Below, in pieces: positions 21,446 through 30,728 of a stretch of DNA of 32,700 nucleotides. The notes under the pieces were generated by a model. That model did not search any database, was not told the DNA's origin, and was given only the letters and a program-made list of their open reading frames with translations. Both the position numbers and the translations under genes were made by a program. The stretch spans positions 1 through 32,700 of the forward strand of contig JASMLW010000014.1 of NCBI GenBank assembly GCA_030748485.1, in the 5' to 3' direction. Positions within the stretch are counted from its first letter, which is position 1, and every line of letters starts with the position of its first letter. The stretch is from Pirellulaceae bacterium. GTDB taxonomy: Bacteria; Planctomycetota; Planctomycetia; Pirellulales; Pirellulaceae.

Positions 21446-22963
21446 TCACTTCATGCTCGTCGCAAACTGAAACGAATAGAGATCGGCGTCCCGCAGCTCG
21501 AGGCGAAGTCGAATCGGCTTTCCGGCCAAATCGCCGACGTCACCGCCAGACTTCCAAAGCACTGCGCGGGCGAGTTCGTCGCCGAAAACAGGCGGACAAT
21601 CATCGAGCTGGAAACCCGGGAGCGGTTGGCCGTCGACATCTTGAACCTCAACTCGGATCCCACCTGCGGCCGAAGTGGCGAAATTCAGCTCGAGCCGGTC
21701 GCCGGAGAACGTCAGCGGTTTGGTGACGAGTTGTCCGCCGCGCAGTGGCGCGCGAATGGAAACGAAGCCGTCCAGCCTCATCGTGTACCGCCGCATGGCG
21801 TTGCCCTTGCCGTGCCAGGAACCCTCGCTCGCGTACAGTGACATCTCGTTGGGCGCTCCCGGCAACGAGGACTTCGTTTCGACTGCGTGCCAGGCGATGT
21901 ACTGTTGTCCGTAGAGCCAAGTTTTGGGACGTTGCGGTCCGGGGCGGAGAAACGCTTCATTCCAGCGCTCGAAGTGCACTCCGTTGCGGCTGGCCATCAA
22001 CAGCCCCTCGGTCAACGCCGTCCCGTAACGGAGGTGCGCCGCCGCCCGTTCTTCCCGAAGTTTGGGTTGCGGGAGCGCTCGCATCGAAGGGGACCAGCCG
22101 CGTTCGACATATCGCGTCGGGAAGCCGATCAGAATATGCGGCGCGCGAAAGTAGGGTGCGATCTGGTTCGTGTACATGTGTTCGACGGGCGAGTTCTGAT
22201 AGGTCAGGTCGGCGTTGTTCTCCCAAGTCAGAAAGTCGGCCGACGTCGCCGTGCGGATTGCTCGATAGCCGGCGGGCTTCCACACCTTGGCCGTTGTGAC
22301 TCCCTTCGTGAAAGTCCGGAAGTAAGCTCGATAAACTCCGGCCGTCGCGTCCCAAAACGCCAGATTCTGCGAATCGAACGCACCCTTGGTGACAACCGGC
22401 TGCTTACTCATCAACGACCAGTGGATTCCATCGGGCGAATGAAAGGCGAACAGCCCGCCCTCGGACGCCACGCCGCCCAGCGCCTTGAATCGCGACTCGG
22501 CCGGACAGCCCTCGCGGGTATCGATGAAAGGTGCGAAGTTGTGTGTGCCGACGCCCGTCCAGATGATGTTGTTCTGTTTGGAACCGCCGTATTCATGCAG
22601 TTGCAGCGTGGGCTTGGTGAACTTCACTCCGTCGGCGCTCTCCGCGTAGCAATAGACTTGTCGACCCGTCTTCAGTTTCCCTTTCTCAACTCCCAAGTGC
22701 GAACCGCGGTAGTACATGCGGTAGAGATCACCGTCGCGAATGACCGAGTGGTACCCACTGCCGGCTCCCTCCCAAGGCGCGTCATGGACAATCGCAATGT
22801 CGCGTGCGGCGGGATGATGCAATTGGCGCCGCGCGTTGTCGAGCGATTCGATCAAATGCTCGTCGACGAACAACTCGCGGCGCGAGCCTACGTCGATGGG
22901 CTCCTTCGCGTGACCGACAGTTGCGATGAGCAACAACGCGCAAACTGAAATGGTGAGTTTCAT
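21446..22963 (-). CDS. Secreted glycoside-hydrolase-like beta-propeller protein
   Basis: A 505-residue exported protein. ATG at 22963 is chosen because it starts a clear Sec signal (LTISVCALLLIATVGHA); no strong ribosome site is seen, and the frame is open upstream to 23197 through sequence that looks non-coding. The mature start IDVGSRRELFVDEHLIE is a pattern recalled from many planctomycete and verrucomicrobial proteins related to five-bladed propeller glycosidases (GH32/GH43-like). Blade-like pieces such as YRMYYRG, CYAESADGVKFTKP, AFHSPDGIHWS and TATSADFLTWE follow. The last ~110 residues look like a beta-sandwich (LNFATSAAGGIRVEVQDVDG). Catalytic acids were not assigned, so activity and substrate are unknown. 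Confidence 0.7.
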   Translation of the reverse strand: MKLTISVCALLLIATVGHAKEPIDVGSRRELFVDEHLIESLDNARRQLHHPAARDIAIVHDAPWEGAGSGYHSVIRDGDLYRMYYRGSHLGVEKGKLKTGRQVYCYAESADGVKFTKPTLQLHEYGGSKQNNIIWTGVGTHNFAPFIDTREGCPAESRFKALGGVASEGGLFAFHSPDGIHWSLMSKQPVVTKGAFDSQNLAFWDATAGVYRAYFRTFTKGVTTAKVWKPAGYRAIRTATSADFLTWENNADLTYQNSPVEHMYTNQIAPYFRAPHILIGFPTRYVERGWSPSMRALPQPKLREERAAAHLRYGTALTEGLLMASRNGVHFERWNEAFLRPGPQRPKTWLYGQQYIAWHAVETKSSLPGAPNEMSLYASEGSWHGKGNAMRRYTMRLDGFVSIRAPLRGGQLVTKPLTFSGDRLELNFATSAAGGIRVEVQDVDGQPLPGFQLDDCPPVFGDELARAVLWKSGGDVGDLAGKPIRLRLELRDADLYSFQFATSMK

Positions 22964-23220
22964 GATGGCTCGACTGGGATGGTGGGGAGTGACGGGATGG
23001 ATGGCCAAAGGGAAGAGACGGGGAGCTGCTGTGGATCCCACGCTCATGCCCTCAATGCCCTGGAGTGAGGATTCCTGGCGGACACGTGTTTGTCGTGAGA
23101 GAATGCTACCAGGGTTTTCCGGCTCAGACAAATCCTCGCAGCGGCGCCAGCGTGCGGCCGTTCCGTAGCTGGGAATCGCGGATCCGCCATCATCCACTCG
23201 AACCTAAAAGTGACATATCC

Positions 23221-24531
23221 ATGACAGATTCAAAACTGTGGACTCGACGCGAGGCGATCCAGCTGACCGCCGCCGCCGCCGCCGCTGGCTGGGCTTCGTC
23301 ACGAGCAGTCGCCGCGCCGGCTCCGCGACAACCGTTCTTGTTGTCACTGCAAGGCTCCGGCCGCGCCACAGCGTACGTCGAGGCGAATCGAATCATCACT
23401 CGCGGCGACCGAACACATGTCACTTGGCTCGATTCCACCGCCGACGGTTTTCGCGTCCGCATTCGCACCTTGGACCGCGCTCGGAACCAATGGTCGCCTG
23501 TCTACGCCGTCGGTCCCGCGTTCGATAACCACGGCGGTCCGGCGTTGACGATCGACAAGGACGGTTTCTTGCACACCGTCTACTACCCTCATCATCACGC
23601 GTTTCGTTATCGAAGATCGAAACGGCCAAACGATGCGTCGGAGTGGGAGCGCGAAACTCAGTTTGGCGAGAAGCTGACCTACCCGACGTTGGTGTGTGCT
23701 CCGGACAACACGCTGCACGTGACTGCGCGAAGGAGCGATAGCCAGCGTCCCTGGGGCGTTGAACATTGGATCAAACCGCCGGCGGAAAAATGGAGGAAAC
23801 AGAGCGAGGTCATTCGCTCGGGAACGGGCGGCTACAGCCACTTTCAAGAAGCGTTGGCGTGGAGTCCGGACAATCGCACGTTGCACTTGTCTTGTCGGAT
23901 CTACCAGAACGGCGGCATGCGCGAGACGATCGGTTACATGCGCACCGACGACTTTGGCGCGACATGGCGTCGACACGATGGAACGGTGATCAAACTACCG
24001 GCGACAACCGAGACGATGGACGTGTTGGCCGATGGCGGCCGCGTCGACGGACAGCGAAGCCACAAGTGCGGCAGTATGGCGGTCGATCCGGATGGCCTGC
24101 CCTACGTCATGTATTCCTCCGCCGACAGCTCGAGTGCGGAGATGATTGTCGCCACGCCGCCAACACGTCGAGGTGGTGAGTGGAAACAGACGCCCATCGC
24201 CCGGCATATAGACCGCCGCTTCTCGGAATGGCGGATCGGCCCACCCGCCGGAATGACCTTTGATCGGGAAGGGACGATGTTCATTGCCGCCGCGATCAGT
24301 CGAGGCGACAAACGTGAACTCATCCAACTGACGTCAAGAGACAGGGGAGTCACGTTTGCGTTTGAACACATCACCGGTGACTTGGACCACGAGCGAAAAA
24401 TGATGCCGAGCCTGGAACGCCCCACGGGTCACAATCCAGTTGGCTCTCGTCCCGGCTTGATCTTCACCGGAGGCACGCGTGGCGAGTCGACAGACGACGT
24501 ATTATCGAACAAGGTCTACTGGCTTGGCTGA
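23221..24531 (+). CDS. Tat-exported BNR-repeat protein (BNR_4-like)
   Basis: A 436-residue exported propeller protein. A Tat-type signal TRREAIQLTAAAAAAGWASS starts at residue 8. ATG at 23221 is preferred over the in-frame start at 23065, since the Tat motif follows directly; no strong ribosome site is visible. Propeller repeats resemble the BNR/Asp-box family without perfect S-x-D-x-G-x-x-W boxes: RTDDFGATWRRHDG, TSRDRGVTFAF, WSPDNRTLHLSC and IDKDGFLHTVYYPHHHAF. Family members are annotated as putative sialidases or, for BNR_4, as polysaccharide-lyase-like proteins. His- and Tyr-rich segments (YYPHHHAFRY) could form an active centre. Substrate unknown. It is divergent from the preceding propeller gene, and the two may share a regulatory region at 22964-23220. 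Confidence 0.7.
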   Translation: MTDSKLWTRREAIQLTAAAAAAGWASSRAVAAPAPRQPFLLSLQGSGRATAYVEANRIITRGDRTHVTWLDSTADGFRVRIRTLDRARNQWSPVYAVGPAFDNHGGPALTIDKDGFLHTVYYPHHHAFRYRRSKRPNDASEWERETQFGEKLTYPTLVCAPDNTLHVTARRSDSQRPWGVEHWIKPPAEKWRKQSEVIRSGTGGYSHFQEALAWSPDNRTLHLSCRIYQNGGMRETIGYMRTDDFGATWRRHDGTVIKLPATTETMDVLADGGRVDGQRSHKCGSMAVDPDGLPYVMYSSADSSSAEMIVATPPTRRGGEWKQTPIARHIDRRFSEWRIGPPAGMTFDREGTMFIAAAISRGDKRELIQLTSRDRGVTFAFEHITGDLDHERKMMPSLERPTGHNPVGSRPGLIFTGGTRGESTDDVLSNKVYWLG

Positions 24532-24544
24532 TTCAACTTCATTC

Positions 24545-24713
24545 ATGCGGAAGTGGCTGTGCCACTCGTTGCGTTCAGGCGATCTCGCGTTGCAAGGGGC
24601 GGCGATTGTCGAGGCCGACGCCGAATTGGTGCAGCTGATGAACAGCGCCGCGATGGAGCGGCATCAAGCGTCCAACTGGCTCTCCGGCCATGCCGAACTG
24701 TATTCCAAAACCT
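24545..24713 (+). pseudogene. Possible gene remnant truncated by repeats
   Basis: A stretch reading MRKWLCHSLRSGDLALQ and then MERHQASNWLSGHAELYSKT looks like the C-terminal part of a small planctomycete protein; the H-x-x-x-NWL-x-G pattern resembles C-termini recalled from DUF4272-like proteins that end in DETPTDT. Here the expected end is missing because the hairpin repeat begins at 24714, and no start or ribosome site is evident. It may be a decayed gene 3' end. The family assignment is from memory and weak. Confidence 0.3.
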
Positions 24714-25015
24714 TGTACGATGGCCTTCCGAGGCGCCTTCCGAGGCCGTCGAGAACGGACGTTCCATTTGCTACAGCGGGGCGATTTAGTTCGACGTTGA
24801 GCCCGAATCTCGCGATCGATTTTGGGTTAACCCGCATTCGACGGCCTCGGAAGGCCATCGTACATGGACATCGCGAGAACGGACGTTCCATTTGCCACAG
24901 CGGGGCGATTTAGTTCGACGCTGAGCACGAATCTCGCGATCGATTTTGGGTTAACCCGCATTCGACGGCCTCGGAAGGCCATCGTACATCGCGAGGCCTC
25001 GGAAGGCCATCGTAC
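24714..25015. repeat. Two 115-bp direct repeats with GGCCTTCCGAGG hairpins
   Basis: GTACGATGGCCTTCCGAGG at 24714 is followed by two direct units at 24751-24865 and 24875-24989, which begin GAGAACGGACGTTCC and end GGCCTCGGAAGGCCATCGTAC; an extra hairpin copy is at 24995-25015. The end motif is the reverse complement of the starting one, so the array is bounded by inverted repeats. The units differ by only a few substitutions. Together with the remnant before it, this accounts for the gene-free stretch 24532-25051. Confidence 0.8.
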
Positions 25016-25051
25016 GGCAAGACATCGGTTTTGAAATGCGCTCTAGAGTAA

Positions 25052-25765
25052 TCACTTCTCGAGTGGCAGTTGCATCACCATGGTCGCGTGGTGGCGGATC
25101 AGCGAGTACGATTTCTCGCCGTCTTTACCCGTCGCTTTTTGTTCCACGTTCGTGCGAAATGTATAGCGGCCTTTGCCTTTGAGTGTGAACGACATCTCGC
25201 CCTTGGCGTTCGTCTTCGCGTTCTTTTTGAACCCCTGCGGCCCGCGGACATAGACCAATCGATCCGCAACCGGCTGACCTTTCCACAAGACGGTGAGTTT
25301 CATGTCGGCTCCGGCGTCATGGGGAACGATGTCGAGGTTCATCAGCTCGGCTCGTCCGAGCTCGTGCAAATCCTCGTGCGTTTGCACATCGAGATGGCGA
25401 CCGTAGTAATGCAGCAGGACGTCCGTTTCGCCATAGCGGTAGACACCCCATTTTCCGTAACTATCAATGCTGCGAGGCCCCTGCTGAGAGAGTTGGGCGC
25501 TGAGCCAACGCTTGTTCGGCGCCTTCGCTTCGGTCGTCTTAAGTAGTCGCGGCTTCGTGTTCTCGACCGTCCGCAGCCACGTCTTGCCCGCTTTCAAGAA
25601 CGGATCCAAATATTGCCCGTCTCCCGCTCCGCCCTCAAAGTAGATGTTCGTCACGCCATGATCGCCGGCCTTCTTGTCGATCGTCACCCACAGGTAGTGA
25701 GCGGATGCCGCCGATGTCAGTCCAATCACGTTGATCAGCAAGCAGAGTAGCAGTTTCTTCGACAT
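25052..25765 (-). CDS. Secreted DUF4198-like protein
   Basis: A 237-residue exported protein. ATG at 25765 has GGGAG seven bases upstream and begins a Sec signal (LLLCLLINVIGLTSAASA, then HYLW). The N-terminal HYLWVTIDKK and the later Ig-like half (LTVLWKGQPVADRLVYVRGP, then TNAKGEMSFTLKGKGRYTFRT) fit the DUF4198 layout, in which a periplasmic beta-protein carries a C-terminal carboxypeptidase-regulatory-like domain; some relatives sit with nickel or cobalt uptake genes. No transporter is adjacent here, so a metal role is not supported. The mature N-terminal His is a possible metal ligand. Confidence 0.55.
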   Translation of the reverse strand: MSKKLLLCLLINVIGLTSAASAHYLWVTIDKKAGDHGVTNIYFEGGAGDGQYLDPFLKAGKTWLRTVENTKPRLLKTTEAKAPNKRWLSAQLSQQGPRSIDSYGKWGVYRYGETDVLLHYYGRHLDVQTHEDLHELGRAELMNLDIVPHDAGADMKLTVLWKGQPVADRLVYVRGPQGFKKNAKTNAKGEMSFTLKGKGRYTFRTNVEQKATGKDGEKSYSLIRHHATMVMQLPLEK

Positions 25766-25882
25766 GGCAGCACTCCCAAAGGGTTCGTAGAGGCGCGACA
25801 ACGAAACGATTCTAGCAGTGTCCGAGCGGTCGCGTCGCTGAAACTCGTCGTCTTGCTAAACCAAACTTCTCACCAGCGAGTA

Positions 25883-27259
25883 TCACTTCTTCTTTACTTG
25901 CTCAACGAGTTTGTGCACGGACGCGGCGATTATCTTCTCAGCATCACCGCGCCAGCGCAGCGCGGGGCGACCGTACTCGTAGAGCCTGCTGCCGCCCTCG
26001 TAGCCGCCTTCCTCCCACACGCGGCGCGAGGGGATGTAGGCGATCATGTCGTCGGCGTATCCGCAAACCCACGTACCGTCGCCGAACTCCTTCTTGAATC
26101 GCAACGCGTAGTCGACGACCGTTTCGGCGCCCATCCCGATGACCAACATTTCATCACCCAACCGCCAGGCGTGGATCGGGTAGGGGTAGGTCGGAGAAAA
26201 CTTCTCGCCCTCCACCAATTGCTTCAGCAGGCGGCGAGCCCACCGAGCTCGAATGGCGTTGCCGTCATTCTGCAAAGCGACAAGCTCGTCGCGCTGGATC
26301 ACCTTCAAATAAGGCAACGGCACGTATTCAAACGCTGAACGAATCCGGGGCGAGATCGGCTTGAGGGATGTTTCGAGCGTCTCCTCCACGGCGGTCGCCA
26401 GCATGTGCCCGTACCTCTTGCACAACTCGACCTTTCGACGCGGCAGCGGATTTTGGTCCCCACCGCACGTGTTGACGAACATCGCCGTCACGCCGGGGTG
26501 GTTCTTTTCAATCTCGAGTTGAGCGAACCCGGGGTAGTCGCCACACCACAACAAGAAACTCAACGTCGTCGGGTGGCAGGCGTAACCGAACAGCACAGCC
26601 TCCAGTTTTCCATTGGGGCGCTTCACGGTCATGACGGGCACCGTGTGGTCGACGGGACCTTTGAGCGGCTTTCCCGCCGCCAGCAACTCGGGCACTTCCG
26701 CCTCTCGATTCTCGCGGCGGTTGACTGCGAACGTTGTCTTGCCGTTTCCCATGGCGAGTTCGGCGGGAGCTAGTTTCTCGATCGCTTCGACGACCATCGC
26801 CACCGTCGCCTCAACCATCTTTGTCGTATACTCTTCAACCAAGGCGACTTGGTCGTCGTCGACGGGATAGTAGTCGACCAGGTCGTCGCCCAACCGCGGC
26901 CCACAATGGTTGTGCGAAAAAGTGAACATGACCTGACGCCGCTCGAGCTTATGGTGTTCTTTTAGATTGGCGAACACCCGATCGCTCATCACCTTGGGCA
27001 CTCCTTGAAAGTCGCTGGTGATCAAGACGACTCGATTGCCGTCCGGATCTTCCAAAGCGAGCGCCTTCATCCACAAGTCGTGAAGTTTCCCAGCCGGCGC
27101 GCGCCTCGTTCCGTAGCCGGCCAGCCAGACGCTTTTCTCAGGCGTAATGACACGCCGCGCCACTCCAGCTCGCCACGTTGCGGCTGGACAGTCGAGCGCG
27201 ATCAGCGCGGTTGAGATTCCAAATACGAGAACTAGGCAACAGCAGGTGATGCGCTTCAT
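25883..27259 (-). CDS. Neutral/alkaline ceramidase-like hydrolase
   Basis: A 458-residue exported protein related to the N-terminal catalytic domain of neutral/alkaline non-lysosomal ceramidases, zinc amidases that split the N-acyl bond of ceramides. Residues 30-45 read WRAGVARRVITPEKSVWLAGYGTR, the usual opening. The zinc site is H116-N-H118-C-G-P, with H229 in GYACHPT; GGDQNP at 266-271 matches the GD-x-x-P active-site loop. ATG at 27259 starts a Sec signal (CCLVLVFGISTALIALDCPA). It lacks the C-terminal domain of full ceramidases, as is usual in planctomycete relatives, whose true substrates are not known. It is divergent from the PSD1 gene with about 210 bases between starts. Confidence 0.75.
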   Translation of the reverse strand: MKRITCCCLVLVFGISTALIALDCPAATWRAGVARRVITPEKSVWLAGYGTRRAPAGKLHDLWMKALALEDPDGNRVVLITSDFQGVPKVMSDRVFANLKEHHKLERRQVMFTFSHNHCGPRLGDDLVDYYPVDDDQVALVEEYTTKMVEATVAMVVEAIEKLAPAELAMGNGKTTFAVNRRENREAEVPELLAAGKPLKGPVDHTVPVMTVKRPNGKLEAVLFGYACHPTTLSFLLWCGDYPGFAQLEIEKNHPGVTAMFVNTCGGDQNPLPRRKVELCKRYGHMLATAVEETLETSLKPISPRIRSAFEYVPLPYLKVIQRDELVALQNDGNAIRARWARRLLKQLVEGEKFSPTYPYPIHAWRLGDEMLVIGMGAETVVDYALRFKKEFGDGTWVCGYADDMIAYIPSRRVWEEGGYEGGSRLYEYGRPALRWRGDAEKIIAASVHKLVEQVKKK

Positions 27260-27472
27260 GGGTCTGGCTCGACAACAAATGTGATGGTTCCGGAAGTAGT
27301 AGGCTGGCACACCGCCGAGCCCGTTGCAAGTCGGTCGGCCGCGGAGCGATTCATTCGCCGTTCGCCTCGAATGCCTGCCTCATCCCGCTTGCGAAGAGAC
27401 TACAATGAGCGTTTGGTTCCCCGACGACACGCCACCCACCACGCCTCGCCGATCGACAATGGGCCGTCCACT

Positions 27473-30400
27473 ATGGGCCGACCGTTCTGCTTCACTGTCG
27501 CCCTTCTAGCATTCGCCGCCTCCACGGCGTCGGGGCAGGTCGAATACCAGAGTCAGATCAAGCCGATCTTGGCCGAGCATTGTTTTTCCTGCCACAGCGC
27601 GCTGCGCCAGAAGGGCGAGCTGCGGCTGGACGCCATCTCGTTGATCCGTCGCGGCGGGTCGAGTGGCTCCGCGCTCGTCGCCGGGCAACCGGACAACAGC
27701 CTCATTGTCGACGCGCTGCGCGCTCGCGATGGTGTGACAAAAATGCCTCCCGACGGATCCGCCGCGGTCAAGGCGTCGGACATCGCGCTGATCGAGCAGT
27801 GGATTCGCGAGGGAGCTCGAGCCGAGAACGAACCAATCCCCGACGACCCGCGCGAGCATTGGGCGTATCGGCCTCCACACAAGATCGACGGCGTCAAAGA
27901 GCGCAATCCCATCGACCACTATTTTGGCCGTCTTCACGCAACGGAGGGATTGAATCGACAACCTGCCGCATCGCGCGACATTCTGCTGCGGCGAGCATAC
28001 CTCGACCTGATCGGTCTGCCGCCCACCATCGAGCAACTCGAAGTGTTTGCAAAAGACGAGTCGCCGATGGCGTATCGACAGGCGATCGATCGATTGTTGG
28101 ACGATCCGCATCACGGCGAGCGCTGGGGGCGTCATTGGATGGATGTCTGGCGGTACACGGACTGGTTCGGTTTGGGAAAGGAAGTGCGCTACAGCCAAAA
28201 ACACATTTGGCGCTGGCGTGATTGGATTGTCGAATCGCTGAACGAAGACAAAGGCTACGATCGCATGGTCGTCGAGATGTTGGCGGCCGATGAAATCGCC
28301 GGCGACGATCCGCAAACCTTGCGAGCGACCGGCTACTTGGCGCGCAATTGGTACTTGTTCAATCGGAACTACTGGCTCGATGATGTCGTCGAGCACACGG
28401 CGAAGGGGTTCTTGGGAATCACCATCAACTGCGCGCGCTGCCACGAACACAAGTACGACCCGATCAGCCAGCGCGAGTACTACCAGCTGCGAGCTTTCTT
28501 CGAGCCTCATCAAGTGCGACTCGATCCAATCGGCGGTGAACTCGATTTAGACCAAGACGGTCTGCCGCGCGTCTTCGACGAACAACTCGATCGCCCGACT
28601 TACGTCTTCGTTCGCGGTCAGGAGAATTCGCCGGACAAGTCGCAGAAGCTCGCCGCCGAGCCGCCGGTCGTGCTGCCGCCGTTGCCGAATAAGATCGCGC
28701 CCGTCGATTTGCCCGTGCTCGCCTACTACCCGATGTTGAGACCAGACAATGTCAAGAGCCAGCAGGCGAAGCTGGCCGCCGCGGTCGAGTCGCGACAAAA
28801 GCGATTGCAAGCGACACAGGAGAGAATACGCCAAGCGACCGACAAGCTCGCTTCGTTGGAGAAGAGTGAGGCAAACGCTCAAACCAAATCGGAGTCGGCG
28901 CTGATCTTCGACCAATTCGGCAAACAGCAAACGAAACTGTGGAGGCGGACGGGAGGCGAGTTTGACTACCGCGGCCAGTTCGTTGTCCACAAGAATCCAG
29001 CGGGTCCCCAGCAGCGGCTCGAAGCCCTGGCGCAACCGCCCCGCGATTTCGTCGCGACGTTGAAACTCAAGGTCATCGGCGGCGCGACGCGGAGCGTGGG
29101 AATGGCGTTCGACATGGTTGGCGGCGACCGGATCGGCGTCTACCTCAGCCCCGGCAGCCGCTTCGTTTCGATGTACCAGATCATCGGTGGCAAGGAGACT
29201 TACCCCGCTCGCAAGAATCTGCCCGTCGAGAACGATGTCGTCTACACGCTGACCTTCGCCGTTCGCGGTCCCTTGCTCAACGTCTGGCTCGACGACCAGT
29301 TTGCGTTTGCTCATCGATTGCGGCAACCGCGTCGAGGCGGCGGTTTCGCGATTACCAATTACCAATCAATCGCGGAGTACCATGAGTTTTCGCTGCACGC
29401 CTTGGATTCCTCGTCGGCTCTGGCGGAGAACACCGCCGCCGGCGCGACGACACGGCCGCCCACATTCAAAGTGACGCGAGAAAGTTTGCAGGCGATAGCG
29501 CGGAACGCGGAACGCCAATTGAAGGTCGACGAACTGGCGCTGCGGGCGAGTGAATTGCGCCGCGCTTCACACCGAACGCGAGCGTTGGCGGAGAGCGTCA
29601 AGTTTGGACTGACAGACGGAGCGGTCGATCAGTCGGCGACGGCGGCCGCCGCGGTGGAACGCGAGGCGAAAGTGGCGGCGGAAGAGCTGGCCGTCGAGCA
29701 GGGGCGGGTTGAACTCGCTCAGACCGAGACAGGGGGCGACCAAAAGAAGATCGACGAGGCGAAAGGGCGACTGGTCGCCGCCGAGAAGAAACGCGATCAG
29801 GTCATTGAAGCGAATCGCAACGGCGGCTCGAAGTACTCGCCACTCGGCAAAATGCATCCCAACCGCAGTTCGGGTCGTCGCTTGGCGCTGGCCAAGTGGA
29901 TCACTGCTCGCCAACATCCGCTCACCGCCCGGGTGCTCGTCAACCACGTTTGGGTCCGGCACTTCGGTGACTCGCTGGTGGACTCGGTATTCGACTTCGG
30001 TCTACGCACGAAGGCGCCTCGACATCAAGCATTGCTGGATCACCTGGCGGTCGATCTGATGGAGCACGGCTGGAGCATGAAGCGTCTCCATCGCATGATT
30101 TGCACATCGCAGCTCTACCAGATGGATTCGTCCAGCGCCGTGTCGGGAGCCGCGAACCGGACCCGCGATCCCGACAACAAGAACTATTGGCGAATGAACA
30201 CTCGGCGGATGGAGCATGAGATCATTCGCGATAGCCTGCTGCACGTCGCCGGTCGTCTCGACAACACGATCGGCGGGGCTCCGTTGGCGACGTCGCTCGC
30301 GGAAACGGCCCAAGGAGTTCGCCGCTCCATCTACTACCGCCACGCCCGCGACGACAAGATTCGCATGTCGCGGCAGTTTGACGACGCGAGTGTGGAGGAA

Positions 30401-30724
30401 TGTTATCGCCGTCGCGCCACGATTGTCCCGCAACAGGCGCTCGTGTTGGCCAACAGCGAATTCGTCGGCATTCAAGTAGCAGCGGCCGCTTCGCGCCTGA
30501 CGAAGAAGTCGAATTCGCGCGCGTCGTATATCAGAAGCAGTTTCGCGGCCGTTCTCGGTCGACCGCCCAGCCCGCAGGAGGTCGACCTCTGTTCGCAAGC
30601 GCTCGAGAAACTGACTGAATCTCAGGTAACCGATGGAACCGATCGCGCTCAAGCCACGGCCAAAGCCCGCGAGCATCTGGTGCACGTCTTGTTTATGCAT
30701 AACGACTTCATCACCATTCGCTAG
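27473..30724 (+). CDS. PSCyt1-PSCyt2-PSD1 (DUF1549/DUF1553) protein with inserted beta-sandwich
   Basis: A 1083-residue secreted protein of the planctomycete-specific cytochrome-c family. ATG at 27473 starts a Sec signal (FTVALLAFAASTASG); no ribosome site is obvious. A haem-binding CFSCH at 37-41 sits in the PSCyt1 domain with its MPP ligand segment. DUF1549/PSCyt2 follows (LLRRAYLDLIGLPPT, HWMDVWRYTDWFG), containing CARCH at 320-324. Residues ~425-475 are coiled coil, ~478-643 look like a LamG/3-keto-disaccharide-hydrolase type beta-sandwich (SVGMAFDMVGGDRIGVYL), and ~665-785 are a second coiled coil. DUF1553/PSD1 runs from ~798 (SGRRLALAKWI, VLVNHVWVRHFG). Function is unproven; a role in electron transfer linked to breakdown of complex carbohydrates is commonly proposed. 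The DUF1501 gene follows four bases later. Confidence 0.88.
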   Translation: MGRPFCFTVALLAFAASTASGQVEYQSQIKPILAEHCFSCHSALRQKGELRLDAISLIRRGGSSGSALVAGQPDNSLIVDALRARDGVTKMPPDGSAAVKASDIALIEQWIREGARAENEPIPDDPREHWAYRPPHKIDGVKERNPIDHYFGRLHATEGLNRQPAASRDILLRRAYLDLIGLPPTIEQLEVFAKDESPMAYRQAIDRLLDDPHHGERWGRHWMDVWRYTDWFGLGKEVRYSQKHIWRWRDWIVESLNEDKGYDRMVVEMLAADEIAGDDPQTLRATGYLARNWYLFNRNYWLDDVVEHTAKGFLGITINCARCHEHKYDPISQREYYQLRAFFEPHQVRLDPIGGELDLDQDGLPRVFDEQLDRPTYVFVRGQENSPDKSQKLAAEPPVVLPPLPNKIAPVDLPVLAYYPMLRPDNVKSQQAKLAAAVESRQKRLQATQERIRQATDKLASLEKSEANAQTKSESALIFDQFGKQQTKLWRRTGGEFDYRGQFVVHKNPAGPQQRLEALAQPPRDFVATLKLKVIGGATRSVGMAFDMVGGDRIGVYLSPGSRFVSMYQIIGGKETYPARKNLPVENDVVYTLTFAVRGPLLNVWLDDQFAFAHRLRQPRRGGGFAITNYQSIAEYHEFSLHALDSSSALAENTAAGATTRPPTFKVTRESLQAIARNAERQLKVDELALRASELRRASHRTRALAESVKFGLTDGAVDQSATAAAAVEREAKVAAEELAVEQGRVELAQTETGGDQKKIDEAKGRLVAAEKKRDQVIEANRNGGSKYSPLGKMHPNRSSGRRLALAKWITARQHPLTARVLVNHVWVRHFGDSLVDSVFDFGLRTKAPRHQALLDHLAVDLMEHGWSMKRLHRMICTSQLYQMDSSSAVSGAANRTRDPDNKNYWRMNTRRMEHEIIRDSLLHVAGRLDNTIGGAPLATSLAETAQGVRRSIYYRHARDDKIRMSRQFDDASVEECYRRRATIVPQQALVLANSEFVGIQVAAAASRLTKKSNSRASYIRSSFAAVLGRPPSPQEVDLCSQALEKLTESQVTDGTDRAQATAKAREHLVHVLFMHNDFITIR

Positions 30725-30728
30725 CCAT

